Assembly: GCF_013388255.1 (NCBI RefSeq)
Contig: NZ_CP058215.1
Location: forward strand, 1 to 64,000
Length of the DNA stretch: 64,000 nucleotides
Reading direction: 5' to 3'
Source of the DNA: Methanolobus zinderi
GTDB lineage: Archaea; Halobacteriota; Methanosarcinia; Methanosarcinales; Methanosarcinaceae
Under the pieces are notes generated by a model. That model was given only the letters and a program-made list of their open reading frames with translations, did not search any database and was not told the DNA's origin. How positions within the stretch are numbered: the stretch's first letter is position 1; every line of letters starts with the position of its first letter. The position numbers and the translations under genes are program-made. Positions 36,628 through 45,089 of this stretch are shown here, piece after piece.

Positions 36628-38901
36628 CTAAATATCTGGTTTCTTTGGAATCACCATGGTGAAGGTGCTGCCTTTTTCTGGGCTACTTTTGACCAGCACG
36701 TCACCACCATGCATCTCGACGAAGCTCTTTACCAGTACCAGGCCAAGACCGGTACCTTCGTATTCCCTGTTAGTAGCAGGATCAAGTTGTCTGAATGGTT
36801 TGAACAGTTCCTTTTGCTGATCTTCAGATATCCCGATACCTGTATCCTTCACGCTGACTGAAAGCTCATCGGGACTGCATTCAGCTAAAATCCAGACACT
36901 GCCACCTGCGGGAGTGAACTTTATTGCATTGCTGAGCAGGTTGTACAGAGCCTGTCTGATCTTCAGCTTATCACCATATACGTCACAATCCGGAATATCA
37001 TCTTCAATGAGAAGACTAATGTCTTTGTTAGCTGCAAGAGGTTCCATGTTCTGCATCAGTTCATCGAGCAGTTCGCTCATTAAAAAAAACTCCGGACTGA
37101 GGTCCATTTTACCGGCCTCTATCTTTGAGATATCAAGAATGTCGTTTATGATATTGAGCAGATGCCTTCCACTCCGGTTGATATTGGAAACGTATTTATT
37201 CTGTTTGGGGTTCAGTTTTCCGAAAATTTCCTCATCCAGCATATCAGAAAAGCCGATTATGGAGTTTAAGGGAGTTCGCAGTTCATGGCTCATATTGGCA
37301 AGGAACTGGCTCTTTGTCTGATTGGCGGATTCGGCCACCATTTTTGCTTCAACAAGGGCAACTTCGGCTTTCTTGCTTTCGGTAATATCAAATATGATAC
37401 CCTGAAGTGAGATAGCGTTCCCTCTGGAATCACGCATTATAACTGTCCTTTCATCTACCCAGCATATCTCCCCGGACTTTGTCAATATCCTGTACTCCTG
37501 CTGTATTTCGTTCTTATTTCCTTTAAGCTCGTGGTTCAACCTGCTCAATACACGTTCACGGTCTTCGGGGTGGACAATTTCCAGATACCACATGTGGCCG
37601 CTTACTATCTCTTTCGGGGAATAGCCAATATTTCTGATACCCCCGGAGATCAGTTCCACAGGCCACTCGTCGGTTAAACTGGATTTGAATACTATTACAG
37701 GACTGCTGTCTACAACCTTTTTCATCTCCTTCATGAACACGGTGGATCTTTCCAGTGCTTCCAGTATATCGTTCAAGCCTTCTGGAATCTTCCTGAAATC
37801 AATTTCCACATCAGTATCTGCCCTGCTATCCAGTTTACCTTCCAGAGCTTCATGGGAGATATTCTGGAAATCTCCCACGATCCTGTTAATCGGATGTGTT
37901 ACGGACCTTGCTACAATAAACGCCACAGCACCCATAAAAATGGTTGACAGAACAGATATTGCTACAAGTTGTCCTTGTAATTCATTTACCCCGGCAAACA
38001 TCTCTTCTTCGGGGACCACGAGAACAAAGGAAGAAGCACCTGAACTTATAGGTTCATAGAACATAACGACCTTCCTGCCGGTGCTGGGATCAACAGTCCT
38101 GACATGCCCGTCCCTTCCATTTTTAATATCATCTGCCATTTCCCTGAAGGCAGGGTCCTTAAAATCATGGAGATTCCGGATACCTATCCATCCTTTTTCA
38201 GTGGGATGAGACATCAATATCCCCGCACTGCTTACCATAAATGCATAACCGCTGTCAAATATTGTCACATTACTGACAGTACTGTCTATGTGATCCAGAG
38301 ACAGGTCCACGCCCCCTATACCCTGAAAGGTGCCGTTATCGATTATAGGGGAAACAAAACTCACAAGCATTATACCTTCATAGAAATCCGGTTCAGTAAC
38401 AATATCCGTACCATAATATTTGGGTAACTGATAGTAATCGTATGTCTGGTAATAGAGAAGCGGATCCATCCGGACCGGGCCATTGAGTTTGTTCCAGTAG
38501 GGTATGAATCGTCCGGTTCCGTCATGGCCCTCCGTGAACGCATACTCGGCATCCATGCCGTCAAATGCATCGGGTTCATAGCACACATAGGTACCAAGCA
38601 GCTCAGGGTTATCCAGCAGGATCTGCCTTAGCATGTTGTTCACTTCACTGCGATTACTACCCTCATACTGTTTCATGGTACTGGAAATAGTACGTGCCAG
38701 AACCATACTTGTGTGCATGTCCGTATCGAATCTGTTCGCGTAGTTCTCGGCCGTGATCATGGATTGCCGGTAAGCAAGCTCTGTATGCTGATCCTTTACA
38801 GTAGAAGTAATGCCCATTGTGGCCACTAGCATGACAATCACAGTTCCGGCTGTTATCAGAAACAGTAATTTGGTCTCAAGTTCTACATCTTTCCATTTCA
38901 T
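36628..38901 (-). CDS. Membrane sensor histidine kinase: dCache, HAMP, PAS, HisKA, HATPase
   Basis: 757 residues. Membrane helix at about 10-32, extracellular double Cache domain about 35-300 (GIGGVDLSLDHIDSTVSN, SSAGILMSHP), second helix about 310-332, HAMP to about 385, PAS about 395-512, HisKA about 528-595 with the phospho-accepting histidine in NMSHELRTPLNSI near 540, ATPase domain with N box NAIKF, DTGIGIS and GTGLGLVLVK. It senses an outside small molecule and probably passes phosphate to an unlinked receiver protein, since none is adjacent. The kinase core is close to that of 53351-54571. Confidence 0.9.
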   Translation of the reverse strand: MKWKDVELETKLLFLITAGTVIVMLVATMGITSTVKDQHTELAYRQSMITAENYANRFDTDMHTSMVLARTISSTMKQYEGSNRSEVNNMLRQILLDNPELLGTYVCYEPDAFDGMDAEYAFTEGHDGTGRFIPYWNKLNGPVRMDPLLYYQTYDYYQLPKYYGTDIVTEPDFYEGIMLVSFVSPIIDNGTFQGIGGVDLSLDHIDSTVSNVTIFDSGYAFMVSSAGILMSHPTEKGWIGIRNLHDFKDPAFREMADDIKNGRDGHVRTVDPSTGRKVVMFYEPISSGASSFVLVVPEEEMFAGVNELQGQLVAISVLSTIFMGAVAFIVARSVTHPINRIVGDFQNISHEALEGKLDSRADTDVEIDFRKIPEGLNDILEALERSTVFMKEMKKVVDSSPVIVFKSSLTDEWPVELISGGIRNIGYSPKEIVSGHMWYLEIVHPEDRERVLSRLNHELKGNKNEIQQEYRILTKSGEICWVDERTVIMRDSRGNAISLQGIIFDITESKKAEVALVEAKMVAESANQTKSQFLANMSHELRTPLNSIIGFSDMLDEEIFGKLNPKQNKYVSNINRSGRHLLNIINDILDISKIEAGKMDLSPEFFLMSELLDELMQNMEPLAANKDISLLIEDDIPDCDVYGDKLKIRQALYNLLSNAIKFTPAGGSVWILAECSPDELSVSVKDTGIGISEDQQKELFKPFRQLDPATNREYEGTGLGLVLVKSFVEMHGGDVLVKSSPEKGSTFTMVIPKKPDI

Positions 38902-39180
38902 TTCATTCTGGATGCAGTGGAATTTTTGTCTGTTTTACAGTGAAACTACATCCATTTGTATAGTAAATATATATTTATCTTTATTAAAATAACATGTTTT
39001 TTTATATATTACTTTATGGGAAGCAGGATCAAATTGCTATTTGAGGACTGAATCCGGAAAAAGAAAAGTCTGACTGAGTATCAGATAGGTAGTCAACGAT
39101 ATGAGTGTCGTGAAAAGTAAAAAGCGATTCCAGCGGGGCCACGGAACAAAAGTACATAAACATTTCCAACATTTTAGAAA

Positions 39181-39378
39181 ATGATGACTCGCAATGTAGA
39201 TGACGTACACTCCTTTGAGACTCGTTTTCTCCGTGCAAAACAAAGAGTGGAAAAAATAGACACTTAGCATAGGAATAAGGATCTTATCAATAAGTTCATT
39301 ATTAACTGCAGAAGGGAAGGCTTGAAAAAAGCAGCTGCAATAGCAACGGATCCGAAGATCAATGATATCTATTTATAA
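39181..39378 (+). pseudogene. Remnant of a tyrosine recombinase (integrase) N-terminal domain
   Basis: Within the 495-base gap 38902-39396, one + frame reads FETRFLRAKQRVEKIDT, a TAG at 39265-39267, then HRNKDLINKFIINCRREGL. This resembles the SAM-like N-terminal domain of archaeal phage-type integrases (an alternating pattern 'ler...rI...nkelI.kF.n.c..eGL'). After that the similarity fades and the frame stops at 39376. No catalytic Arg/His/Tyr part is present. I read it as the decayed end of an integrated element. TAG could in principle be read as pyrrolysine in this lineage, but the missing catalytic half argues against a working gene. Confidence 0.4.
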
Positions 39379-39396
39379 AAGAGAATGTTCATTGTT

Positions 39397-40065
39397 TTAA
39401 TCCGGAATCATTTCAACTAATGTACTCAAACTGATATTTCCATGAGGGCCAACAGCAGTTCCATCATCTTTCAAAGTCAATTTTCCTTGCATGGAACCAA
39501 GAACAAAGTAGTGTTTAGGCCCTATATCTTTTGTATACTTCCAGTCATCTTCTACTAAATAAAGTAAAACATTTTCTCCGGGCTGAAAACTAGCTTCATA
39601 GTCTGCTGTACTTACATCATTATCTACAGTACCGGTAAGTATTCTCACTATTACTTCATCTTCATCTAATTGATTTTTTAGATATTCGTTCACGGTTATT
39701 ACCACATCGGTGTAAATTACATCATTTGATTCAAAGTCCTCAATCGAATCATGGGGTCTTTTAACATCTGCAGTATTCCATTTACTCGGCAGAAACTCCT
39801 TCATTGTACCTATGATAATTACATCAGATTTCTTGGGAAGGTAATCATAGCTCACATATTCAATTTCAGGATAAGAATGTGCTGTCAGACCTTCAGATTC
39901 ATTTTCATGAATTGTGAGTTCTCTATGCCCTTCAAAAAACTCAGAGTTTCCAGCAGAATCTGTTCCTGAATTCAGAATCAAACAGCCTGATAAACTAATG
40001 GCTAAGTAAACTGACAAAAGTATGATTACGGTATTTTTTAACTTTTGTATTGGTATTTTACCCAT
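39397..40065 (-). CDS. Predicted lipoprotein of unknown function
   Basis: 222 residues from the ATG at 40065 (MGKIPIQKLKN), preceded by GAGG at good distance; longer starts lack a site. Signal sequence ending in lipobox ISLSGC (cysteine about 28), so lipid-anchored outside the membrane. The remainder is a single acidic domain with SDVIIIGTMKEFLPSKW and GENVLLYLVEDDW; no named family recognised. Its first eight bases overlap the end of the membrane-protein gene 40058-40843, so the pair is co-transcribed. Confidence 0.75.
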   Translation of the reverse strand: MGKIPIQKLKNTVIILLSVYLAISLSGCLILNSGTDSAGNSEFFEGHRELTIHENESEGLTAHSYPEIEYVSYDYLPKKSDVIIIGTMKEFLPSKWNTADVKRPHDSIEDFESNDVIYTDVVITVNEYLKNQLDEDEVIVRILTGTVDNDVSTADYEASFQPGENVLLYLVEDDWKYTKDIGPKHYFVLGSMQGKLTLKDDGTAVGPHGNISLSTLVEMIPD

Positions 40066-40843
40066 GAAAATCCTCTGTATTTTGCAAATATGCAGTCCTC
40101 CGATAATGTCTAATGTACAATACACTCAATATTGGCAATAGCAAAAAAAAACCTAATAGTTTGATGTTAGAAACAATATCTAACCAGAAAAACTGGACCA
40201 TTAGTTCATCTATCCATCCCATTTCCAGTTTTATGGTGTGGAATATTACAGGGACAATAACAACAACAATTGGCAGCAAAGCAATTATTTTCATCTCCGT
40301 AGTAATTTTCCTAAGATCATAATTTATTGAGGGAAGCAAGTAAATAAGCAAACTATAAGGGAGAATTACGATATACAAAAGTAGGGAAGGTAATTGATTA
40401 TAAGGAAAACCCATGTAAAATATCTGGTCAGTTCTTGAATATATTACACTTTCTGCGACTGTCTGAATAGGGAACAACAAAGCATAGAAAAATGAATCAG
40501 GGTGGGCTTCATAAACCATAACTTTAGTATATCCAAATATAGCTACCATAGTCTGATATATTCCAGCAATTAATAGAGGTATAGAACACAATACTTTTTT
40601 AACATCCTTTCTACTCTGAAAGATATTCTGTACGATGGAAGCTAAGGGTATAACAAAAAGAATAAACGCACCTAAAGTGATCGATAAAGCAAATATATTT
40701 TGGATAAAACTAACTCCTGTTCCCATCATCATACCTATTGTTAACACAATAATAACCAATAACAGGTGTTGCATAACAAAAATAGGAGATTCTAAAGGCA
40801 TTTTAGCCCTAACCCTCGATATAAATTGAATAAAGAAATTCAT
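40058..40843 (-). CDS. Multi-pass membrane protein of unknown function
   Basis: 261 residues with about six hydrophobic helices: 22-42, 48-72, 85-105, 118-130, 152-172 and 185-205, then 220-242. No ATPase, transporter signature or catalytic motif can be seen. It is followed, with overlap, by a lipoprotein gene (39397-40065), so both may form one surface complex. The N-terminal methionine at 40843 precedes a short basic head (SRVRAK). No family recognised. Confidence 0.65.
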   Translation of the reverse strand: MNFFIQFISRVRAKMPLESPIFVMQHLLLVIIVLTIGMMMGTGVSFIQNIFALSITLGAFILFVIPLASIVQNIFQSRKDVKKVLCSIPLLIAGIYQTMVAIFGYTKVMVYEAHPDSFFYALLFPIQTVAESVIYSRTDQIFYMGFPYNQLPSLLLYIVILPYSLLIYLLPSINYDLRKITTEMKIIALLPIVVVIVPVIFHTIKLEMGWIDELMVQFFWLDIVSNIKLLGFFLLLPILSVLYIRHYRRTAYLQNTEDFHG

Positions 40844-40946
40844 CGAACCACTACTTTTTACTACTCGAAAATGATATTTATCTTCAAAATTATAACTATT
40901 TTAAAATAAAAAGGGTTTAAACAAACCCTATACAATTACACCAATC

Positions 40947-42041
40947 TTACATAATATAATCATATAATCCATGATTATACTTTGCAGTTTCTCGGACACA
41001 CTGAGCTGTATAATATCCTACATATATATCTGAATCGAAGTTTTGTGGATCATTAGTTACTTCATCCCAAATATAATCAAAATATTGGGCACTAAAATCA
41101 GCATTGTCTTCAGTAGCTTCTTCTGGATCAGTCACTGTTATAGACTGAGTATTGCCACTTACGTAATCACCAAACTCGTAATCAGTATCTGGAGCCCACT
41201 GATAGTAGATATAATTTTCGTAAGCATCATGTGCATTACTATTGAATAGATTCTCAACAAAATTCAGTGCCTGATCAAGTGCTCCTGATGAATGGAAAGG
41301 TATCCCAGCATCTGAGATATAGTGACTAGCGATTCCAAATTCTTGATGTGCAGCTACATAGTTTGAATTATCTGCATAAACTGCTGCAGTACCTGCAAAG
41401 GCATCACATCTTCCTGCAGCTCCGCCAACGCCATATTCAGCATCTTCATAGTGATTATAGTATCTGTACCCTGGAAGTTCAAATCCTGGCTCATCGGGAT
41501 CAGCTGCTGTATCTCTTGCATATGATGCATATGCATCACAAGCATATCCTGCAAAATCCTCGTGAGGTGTAGAAGTCCACTTTATCCCAACATCTTGATA
41601 ATCACTAAAAGCCTCTTTCTCGATCATAGGACCGATTTCAGCCATGAATTCATAGTCATCCTTGGTTATCTTATCTGGATACCTATCCCAAATATCCTGC
41701 AGCCCAGCTTTATACTCTTCCTTTTCTTTATCTGAAACGTCAAAATTGTCAATATATTTCATCTTAATAATTTGACTTTCAGGCTTTGTAGCAGCAAAAG
41801 CAAGCCCTCTAAAAGGCATATTTTTCACTACTTCTGGTAAAGAAGCCTGCAGTGTTAAATAATTTTCAACTTCTACTAAGCCTTTTTCACCCAATTCTGC
41901 TTCTAGGGATTCCATCTTTAGCTGAGCAGCATCCTTAACAACTATGTTTTCTTCAGCATTTGAAGCTGTTGATGTTGGTATAAGACATATACATAACATC
42001 ACTGCGATACATATTATCAATGTACCATTTTTTTTATTCAT
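40947..42041 (-). CDS. Secreted zinc-dependent phospholipase C-like protein
   Basis: 364 residues with a signal peptide (about 1-26, ending TSTAS). From about residue 160 the all-helical zinc phospholipase C/S1-P1 nuclease pattern appears: HEDF near 163, HQEFGIASHYISDAGIPFHSSG (about 230-253; only the core HYISD and FHSS are diagnostic) and AHDAYENYI near 270. These supply the histidine, aspartate and glutamate zinc ligands of that fold. A 150-residue N-terminal helical region precedes it. It should act outside the cell on phospholipids or another phosphoester; the substrate is not established. A long leader with alternative hairpins lies upstream (42042-42171). Confidence 0.7.
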   Translation of the reverse strand: MNKKNGTLIICIAVMLCICLIPTSTASNAEENIVVKDAAQLKMESLEAELGEKGLVEVENYLTLQASLPEVVKNMPFRGLAFAATKPESQIIKMKYIDNFDVSDKEKEEYKAGLQDIWDRYPDKITKDDYEFMAEIGPMIEKEAFSDYQDVGIKWTSTPHEDFAGYACDAYASYARDTAADPDEPGFELPGYRYYNHYEDAEYGVGGAAGRCDAFAGTAAVYADNSNYVAAHQEFGIASHYISDAGIPFHSSGALDQALNFVENLFNSNAHDAYENYIYYQWAPDTDYEFGDYVSGNTQSITVTDPEEATEDNADFSAQYFDYIWDEVTNDPQNFDSDIYVGYYTAQCVRETAKYNHGLYDYIM

Positions 42042-42070
42042 TCTTTATTTACCTCATTTTGTCACTCCCG

Positions 42071-42171
42071 AAGCAAGATTACACAAGCTTTAAACCAAAT
42101 CAAAGCTGACATTACCATGCCTCAGGGCAATTCCGAGATTCAAGTCCACATGCAATCTTGCTTGAATCTCG
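42071..42171 (-). promoter_or_regulatory. Leader of the phospholipase-like gene with mutually exclusive stems
   Basis: On the - strand, arm 42171-42154 can pair in two ways. CGAGATTCAAG (42171-42161) pairs perfectly with 42144-42134 (11 bp). The overlapping AAGCAAGATT (42163-42154) pairs perfectly with 42080-42071 (10 bp). Both cannot form at once. A T-rich TATA candidate near 42190-42200 would start the transcript just before the first arm. Confidence 0.4.
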
Positions 42172-42283
42172 ACTACACTTTTTAAGGTAGCAAATAAAAA
42201 TAATTTTGATGCATATTAATTAATTTTGGCCACATCTTCCAACTCAAAGAAAAATATGGCCTCATAACCACTGTGTAAGTTTA

Positions 42284-42379
42284 GTTTAAACTATAACATG
42301 CTGAGTTGGAAGAATTTTATCACCTGCCTTTACTTGGCGGTTACGGAGCGTTTAAACTATAACATGCTGAGTTGGAAGA
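42284..42379. CRISPR. Two perfect 30-base direct repeats with a 36-base spacer (CRISPR-like, no cas genes)
   Basis: The repeat begins GTTTAAACTATA and ends TGAGTTGGAAGA; copies at 42284-42313 and 42350-42379 are identical over all 30 bases, with a 36-base unrelated spacer. The geometry is that of one CRISPR repeat-spacer-repeat. TCTTCCAACTCA at 42235-42246 is the inverse complement of the repeat's last 12 bases. No cas gene is seen in the window and the AT-rich flank reaches the start of 42445. It may be an orphan mini-array, or a paired binding site for the next gene. Confidence 0.4.
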
Positions 42380-42444
42380 TAAGGCCATAAATTGTATATA
42401 TATTAGTTAAATACATTTACAAGTTCATAAAAAAGGTGATTAAA

Positions 42445-42888
42445 GTGATAAAAAGAATAACTATAGTCCTATTATTACTGTTGTTTTCAGCAGGATATGC
42501 AGTTGCAGAAGAAAATTCTACTTCGAATGAACTCTCTACTCATGGTTATATTGTAACACCATCAAATGATGTCAAAGATCCTTTCCAAATATTGAGGACT
42601 TCTGATACTATAACACAGGGAGAAACAAACTGGCATTATAAATTAATTAGTTCTTATATCACGACTATAGATGTAAACCTTAACTGGGGTAACACGTATA
42701 ATTCTCTCAAGCTAACGATTTATACTCCCGAAGGCCATACGCTTGGTCCTTACTATGATAGTGCAGACGGATCTATTAATGGCAAGATTGACCTTGATAT
42801 CACAAATCCAAATGGCATTGTTAAAGGAACATGGAACTACAAAGTGTATGGATATAGTGTATCAGGCACTGAATCATATACCATTTAA
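42445..42888 (+). CDS. Small secreted protein with GYIVTP motif and PPC-like domain
   Basis: 147 residues from a GTG at 42445, preceded by GGTGAT. Signal peptide about 1-22 (ending GYAVAEEN), then STHGYIVTPSND. The rest looks like a small beta sandwich of the pre-peptidase/P-domain sort: NLNWGNTYNSLKLTIYTPEG and NGIVKGTWNYKVYGYSVSG. The next gene, two bases downstream, encodes a membrane-tethered regulator with the same GYIVTP motif outside, so the two probably form a ligand-sensing pair (inference). Confidence 0.7.
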   Translation: MIKRITIVLLLLLFSAGYAVAEENSTSNELSTHGYIVTPSNDVKDPFQILRTSDTITQGETNWHYKLISSYITTIDVNLNWGNTYNSLKLTIYTPEGHTLGPYYDSADGSINGKIDLDITNPNGIVKGTWNYKVYGYSVSGTESYTI

Positions 42889-42890
42889 CC

Positions 42891-43673
42891 ATGGAGTCAA
42901 AAACGTTTATCAAAGCAGGATTTTTCCTGTTTTTTATATTAGGCATCAGTGTAACCGTTGTATTAGCTTCAGATGACAACGGTGGATATATAGTAACACC
43001 CACCACCGGTGAATATCCAGAAGGTGCAATTGTCGACCATACAGAAGCAGATGGAAATATCACTTTTTGGGATTTACCGCTATGGATACAAGTATCTGTT
43101 ATCAGTGGGGTGCTAATTCCTGGAGTTGCTGCGTTTAAATATCTCCCAATTCTTCTGGGGAAACTTGCTAACATAAAAGAAAATCCCAAACTACATGCTA
43201 TTCATTCATACATAAAGGAAAACCCTGGTTGCTTTGAAGCTAAAATTTCAAGAGACTTAGGTATAAAAAGAGGAACTCTTCGTTATTATCTTAGCCAATT
43301 AGCAGAACGAAATCTAATATCAACCATCAAGAAAGGCAAAGTCAAAAGTATTTTCCATACAAGTTTTTCTGGATCAAGCGAAGAGAAAAAATTACACCTA
43401 CATCTAAAAAGCGATACTCGCAAGATTATACTTAGTGCTATAACCGAAAAGCCAGGTATAACAGGACAAAAATTGGCTTCTGAGTTAACACTGGATAAAA
43501 GTACAATTCATTGGCATGTCAGTGAACTCTTGGATGATGGTGTTGTCCACATTAAAAGAGATGGTCGATTCAACAGACATTATTTGAAAAGTGACTTTAA
43601 AATCGGTTTTGATTTTGAAAACAATATACAGAACGAAGACAGGAGTTCACAATTTTCTGCTTATAATGAATAA
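42891..43673 (+). CDS. Membrane-anchored winged-helix regulator, partner of the GYIVTP protein
   Basis: 260 residues. N-terminal signal or helix (about 7-26), short outside part with GGYIVTPTTGEYPEG, second helix about 62-80, then a cytoplasmic part with two winged helix-turn-helix domains: about 100-160 (ISRDLGIKRGTLRYYLSQLAE) and 180-240 (LASELTLDKSTIHWHVSELLDDG). The layout matches membrane-bound one-component regulators known in Methanosarcina-type genomes. DNA targets unknown; the direct repeats at 42284-42379, upstream of its own operon, are candidates. Confidence 0.75.
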   Translation: MESKTFIKAGFFLFFILGISVTVVLASDDNGGYIVTPTTGEYPEGAIVDHTEADGNITFWDLPLWIQVSVISGVLIPGVAAFKYLPILLGKLANIKENPKLHAIHSYIKENPGCFEAKISRDLGIKRGTLRYYLSQLAERNLISTIKKGKVKSIFHTSFSGSSEEKKLHLHLKSDTRKIILSAITEKPGITGQKLASELTLDKSTIHWHVSELLDDGVVHIKRDGRFNRHYLKSDFKIGFDFENNIQNEDRSSQFSAYNE

Positions 43674-43801
43674 CAACGTTTTTGCCAATATTTATAGGAA
43701 TCTATTCGTCATCTTAACCCTTATCTTTAATACTTTTTGAATTCCCTACAGACCATCGTTTGCCTGAAAATATAAAGGCATTAGCCTAATTTCAAACATC
43801 A

Positions 43802-43885
43802 GAGAGGCATGTGATCACTTTAAGGAGTGGGGGTGGTTGGGTGGTATTTCCTTGAAAAAATAAAAGTTGAGATCACACACCTCTC
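43802..43885 (+). repeat. Element 1, copy 1: hairpin repeat with G-rich loop
   Basis: 84 bases. Ends GAGAGG..TGTGATC and GATCACACACCTCTC pair (6 bp, 2 mismatches, 7 bp). The loop begins TTTAAGGAGTGGGGGTGG and goes on TTGGGTGGTATT, a G-rich run. The same core occurs inverted at 50004-50086 and 57783-57850, each between changed but still paired ends. Confidence 0.6.
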
Positions 43886-43946
43886 AGATTTGAGATGCAG
43901 TTTTATTATAAAAATATAGTGTTTATAATTAACCAGGTCTCATATT

Positions 43947-44147
43947 TTAAACAAGAAGGATATTATTTTTATGTTCCAACACTTCAAGACCCTCCTCCAT
44001 TTCTTTAACACTACTCGCATCAAGAGCATCCCGAAGTTCGGCCAGGCAGTTAGTACATATCAAATATTTGCCGATGAAGTGAACATACCCTTTGGCTATC
44101 GCATTATCTTCGAAAGGATGGTTACAAAAGAAACATTCATGAAACAT
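43947..44147 (-). CDS. Small zinc-finger-like protein
   Basis: 66 residues. A good ribosome site (GGAGGAATAG) ends seven bases before the ATG. Two cysteine pairs, CFFC at 5-8 and CTNC at 32-35, with a histidine at 10, suggest one zinc ribbon; a helical acidic tail follows (SSVKEMEEGLEVLEHKNN). No named family recognised. It stands alone in a loosely packed stretch with its promoter on the right side. Could be a small nucleic-acid- or protein-binding factor. Confidence 0.6.
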   Translation of the reverse strand: MFHECFFCNHPFEDNAIAKGYVHFIGKYLICTNCLAELRDALDASSVKEMEEGLEVLEHKNNILLV

Positions 44148-44322
44148 TTATCTATTCCTCCATTCTGTGCAAATGTTGCTAACCAAACAAGAATGGAACA
44201 TGCACATTAAAAAAGCTGACGCTGATGAAAGTATAATTATAATGACAAGTAAATATATATTGAAGTGTAAATAAAAAGGCATATATACTACAAAAGTTGA
44301 AAATTATATAGGAGTGGTGTTA

Positions 44323-44445
44323 GTGAACAAAGAAGATACTCGTGGAGGCCAGGCAATTTTTGAAAGAATATCCACACATTGTCCTGAAGTGGAAAAGTGG
44401 ATCACCGATGCAGAGGATGTTGGTCAGGGAATTCGGACAGGTTGA
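44323..44445 (+). CDS. Possible 40-residue protein or remnant
   Basis: GTG at 44323 with GGAGTGGTG just upstream, reading VNKEDTRGGQAIFERISTHC and ending GQGIRTG. After the TGA the same strand still shows coding-like sequence broken by stops up to about 44530, so this may be the head of a decayed longer gene. No family recognised. Confidence 0.3.
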   Translation: MNKEDTRGGQAIFERISTHCPEVEKWITDAEDVGQGIRTG

Positions 44446-44618
44446 AAAGAAGGATGAATAGAAGGAAAAGTGATCCTGAAAAGATGTCTTCTGGAGAGTT
44501 TCCAAGACTATTCCAGGCCCCGGGATAAAATTCACAAATATGTATATTCTTTTTAAAACAAACTTTTATAAAACATTAGCATTGGAAACATTTAATAACA
44601 TCGCGATTCAATTTTAAT

Positions 44619-44789
44619 ATGGGTGAAACAACAGGAGGGGATAATATACCCAAATCAAAACAATGTCACCCGTGGGAGAGAGATCCTTATGATCTCCGAC
44701 CTTACAAAGACACTGATGTGCTTGTTAAGGATAAACACAAGCTAAAAACAGTGAATCTCAACAGCCGTAACTGGCGTGAGATCCTTTAA
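44619..44789 (+). CDS. Small conserved-looking 56-residue protein
   Basis: ATG at 44619, reading MGETTGGDNIPKSKQCHPWE and ending NSRNWREIL. Rich in charged residues and with proline-tryptophan and proline-tyrosine turns typical of a folded small protein rather than chance. There is no ribosome site; TTTAATA near 44591-44597 lies about 25 bases upstream, which suits a leaderless message. A T-rich stop signal (44791-44802) follows at once. Function unknown. Confidence 0.5.
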   Translation: MGETTGGDNIPKSKQCHPWERDPYDLRPYKDTDVLVKDKHKLKTVNLNSRNWREIL

Positions 44790-44864
44790 CTTTCTCTTTT
44801 TTAGGTGTTCAAAATATCTATAAAAAAAAGCACTAGCATTATAGGACTGCGTAAAATATTATAG

Positions 44865-44939
44865 CGATCCCGGAGGGATTTGAACCCCCGGCCCTCGGGT
44901 TAGAAGCCCGATGCTATATCCTGGCTAAGCCACGGGACC
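44865..44939 (-). tRNA. tRNA-Arg (anticodon TCT)
   Basis: On the - strand the acceptor GGTCCCG pairs with CGGGATC (one G-U), the anticodon stem TCGGG/CCCGA closes the loop CTTCTAA with anticodon TCT, and the T arm is GGGGG-TTCAAAT-CCCTC. The discriminator is G and no CCA is encoded. It reads AGA/AGG arginine codons. It stands between a small protein gene and ilvE. Confidence 0.93.
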
Positions 44940-45089
44940 GCGCATTATGATTGCAGGGGTACGAAATAGACGTTTTAGCATAAAAGTCTTTTGTACCTGC
45001 AAACCGGCAGCATTTTCAGAAAGATATAGTGAATACAAATATATAATAGTTTGACATCAAATCTACCATCAATTTGATGAGGCTTTATT

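Noticed and set aside
39265-39267. Reading the TAG as a pyrrolysine codon
   Set aside because: The frame lacks the catalytic half of an integrase, and TAG is used as an ordinary stop elsewhere here (for example 6069-6071, 27378-27380).
42284-42379. Calling this a full CRISPR-Cas locus
   Set aside because: Only two repeats and one spacer, and no cas gene in 64 kb; kept only as CRISPR-like.
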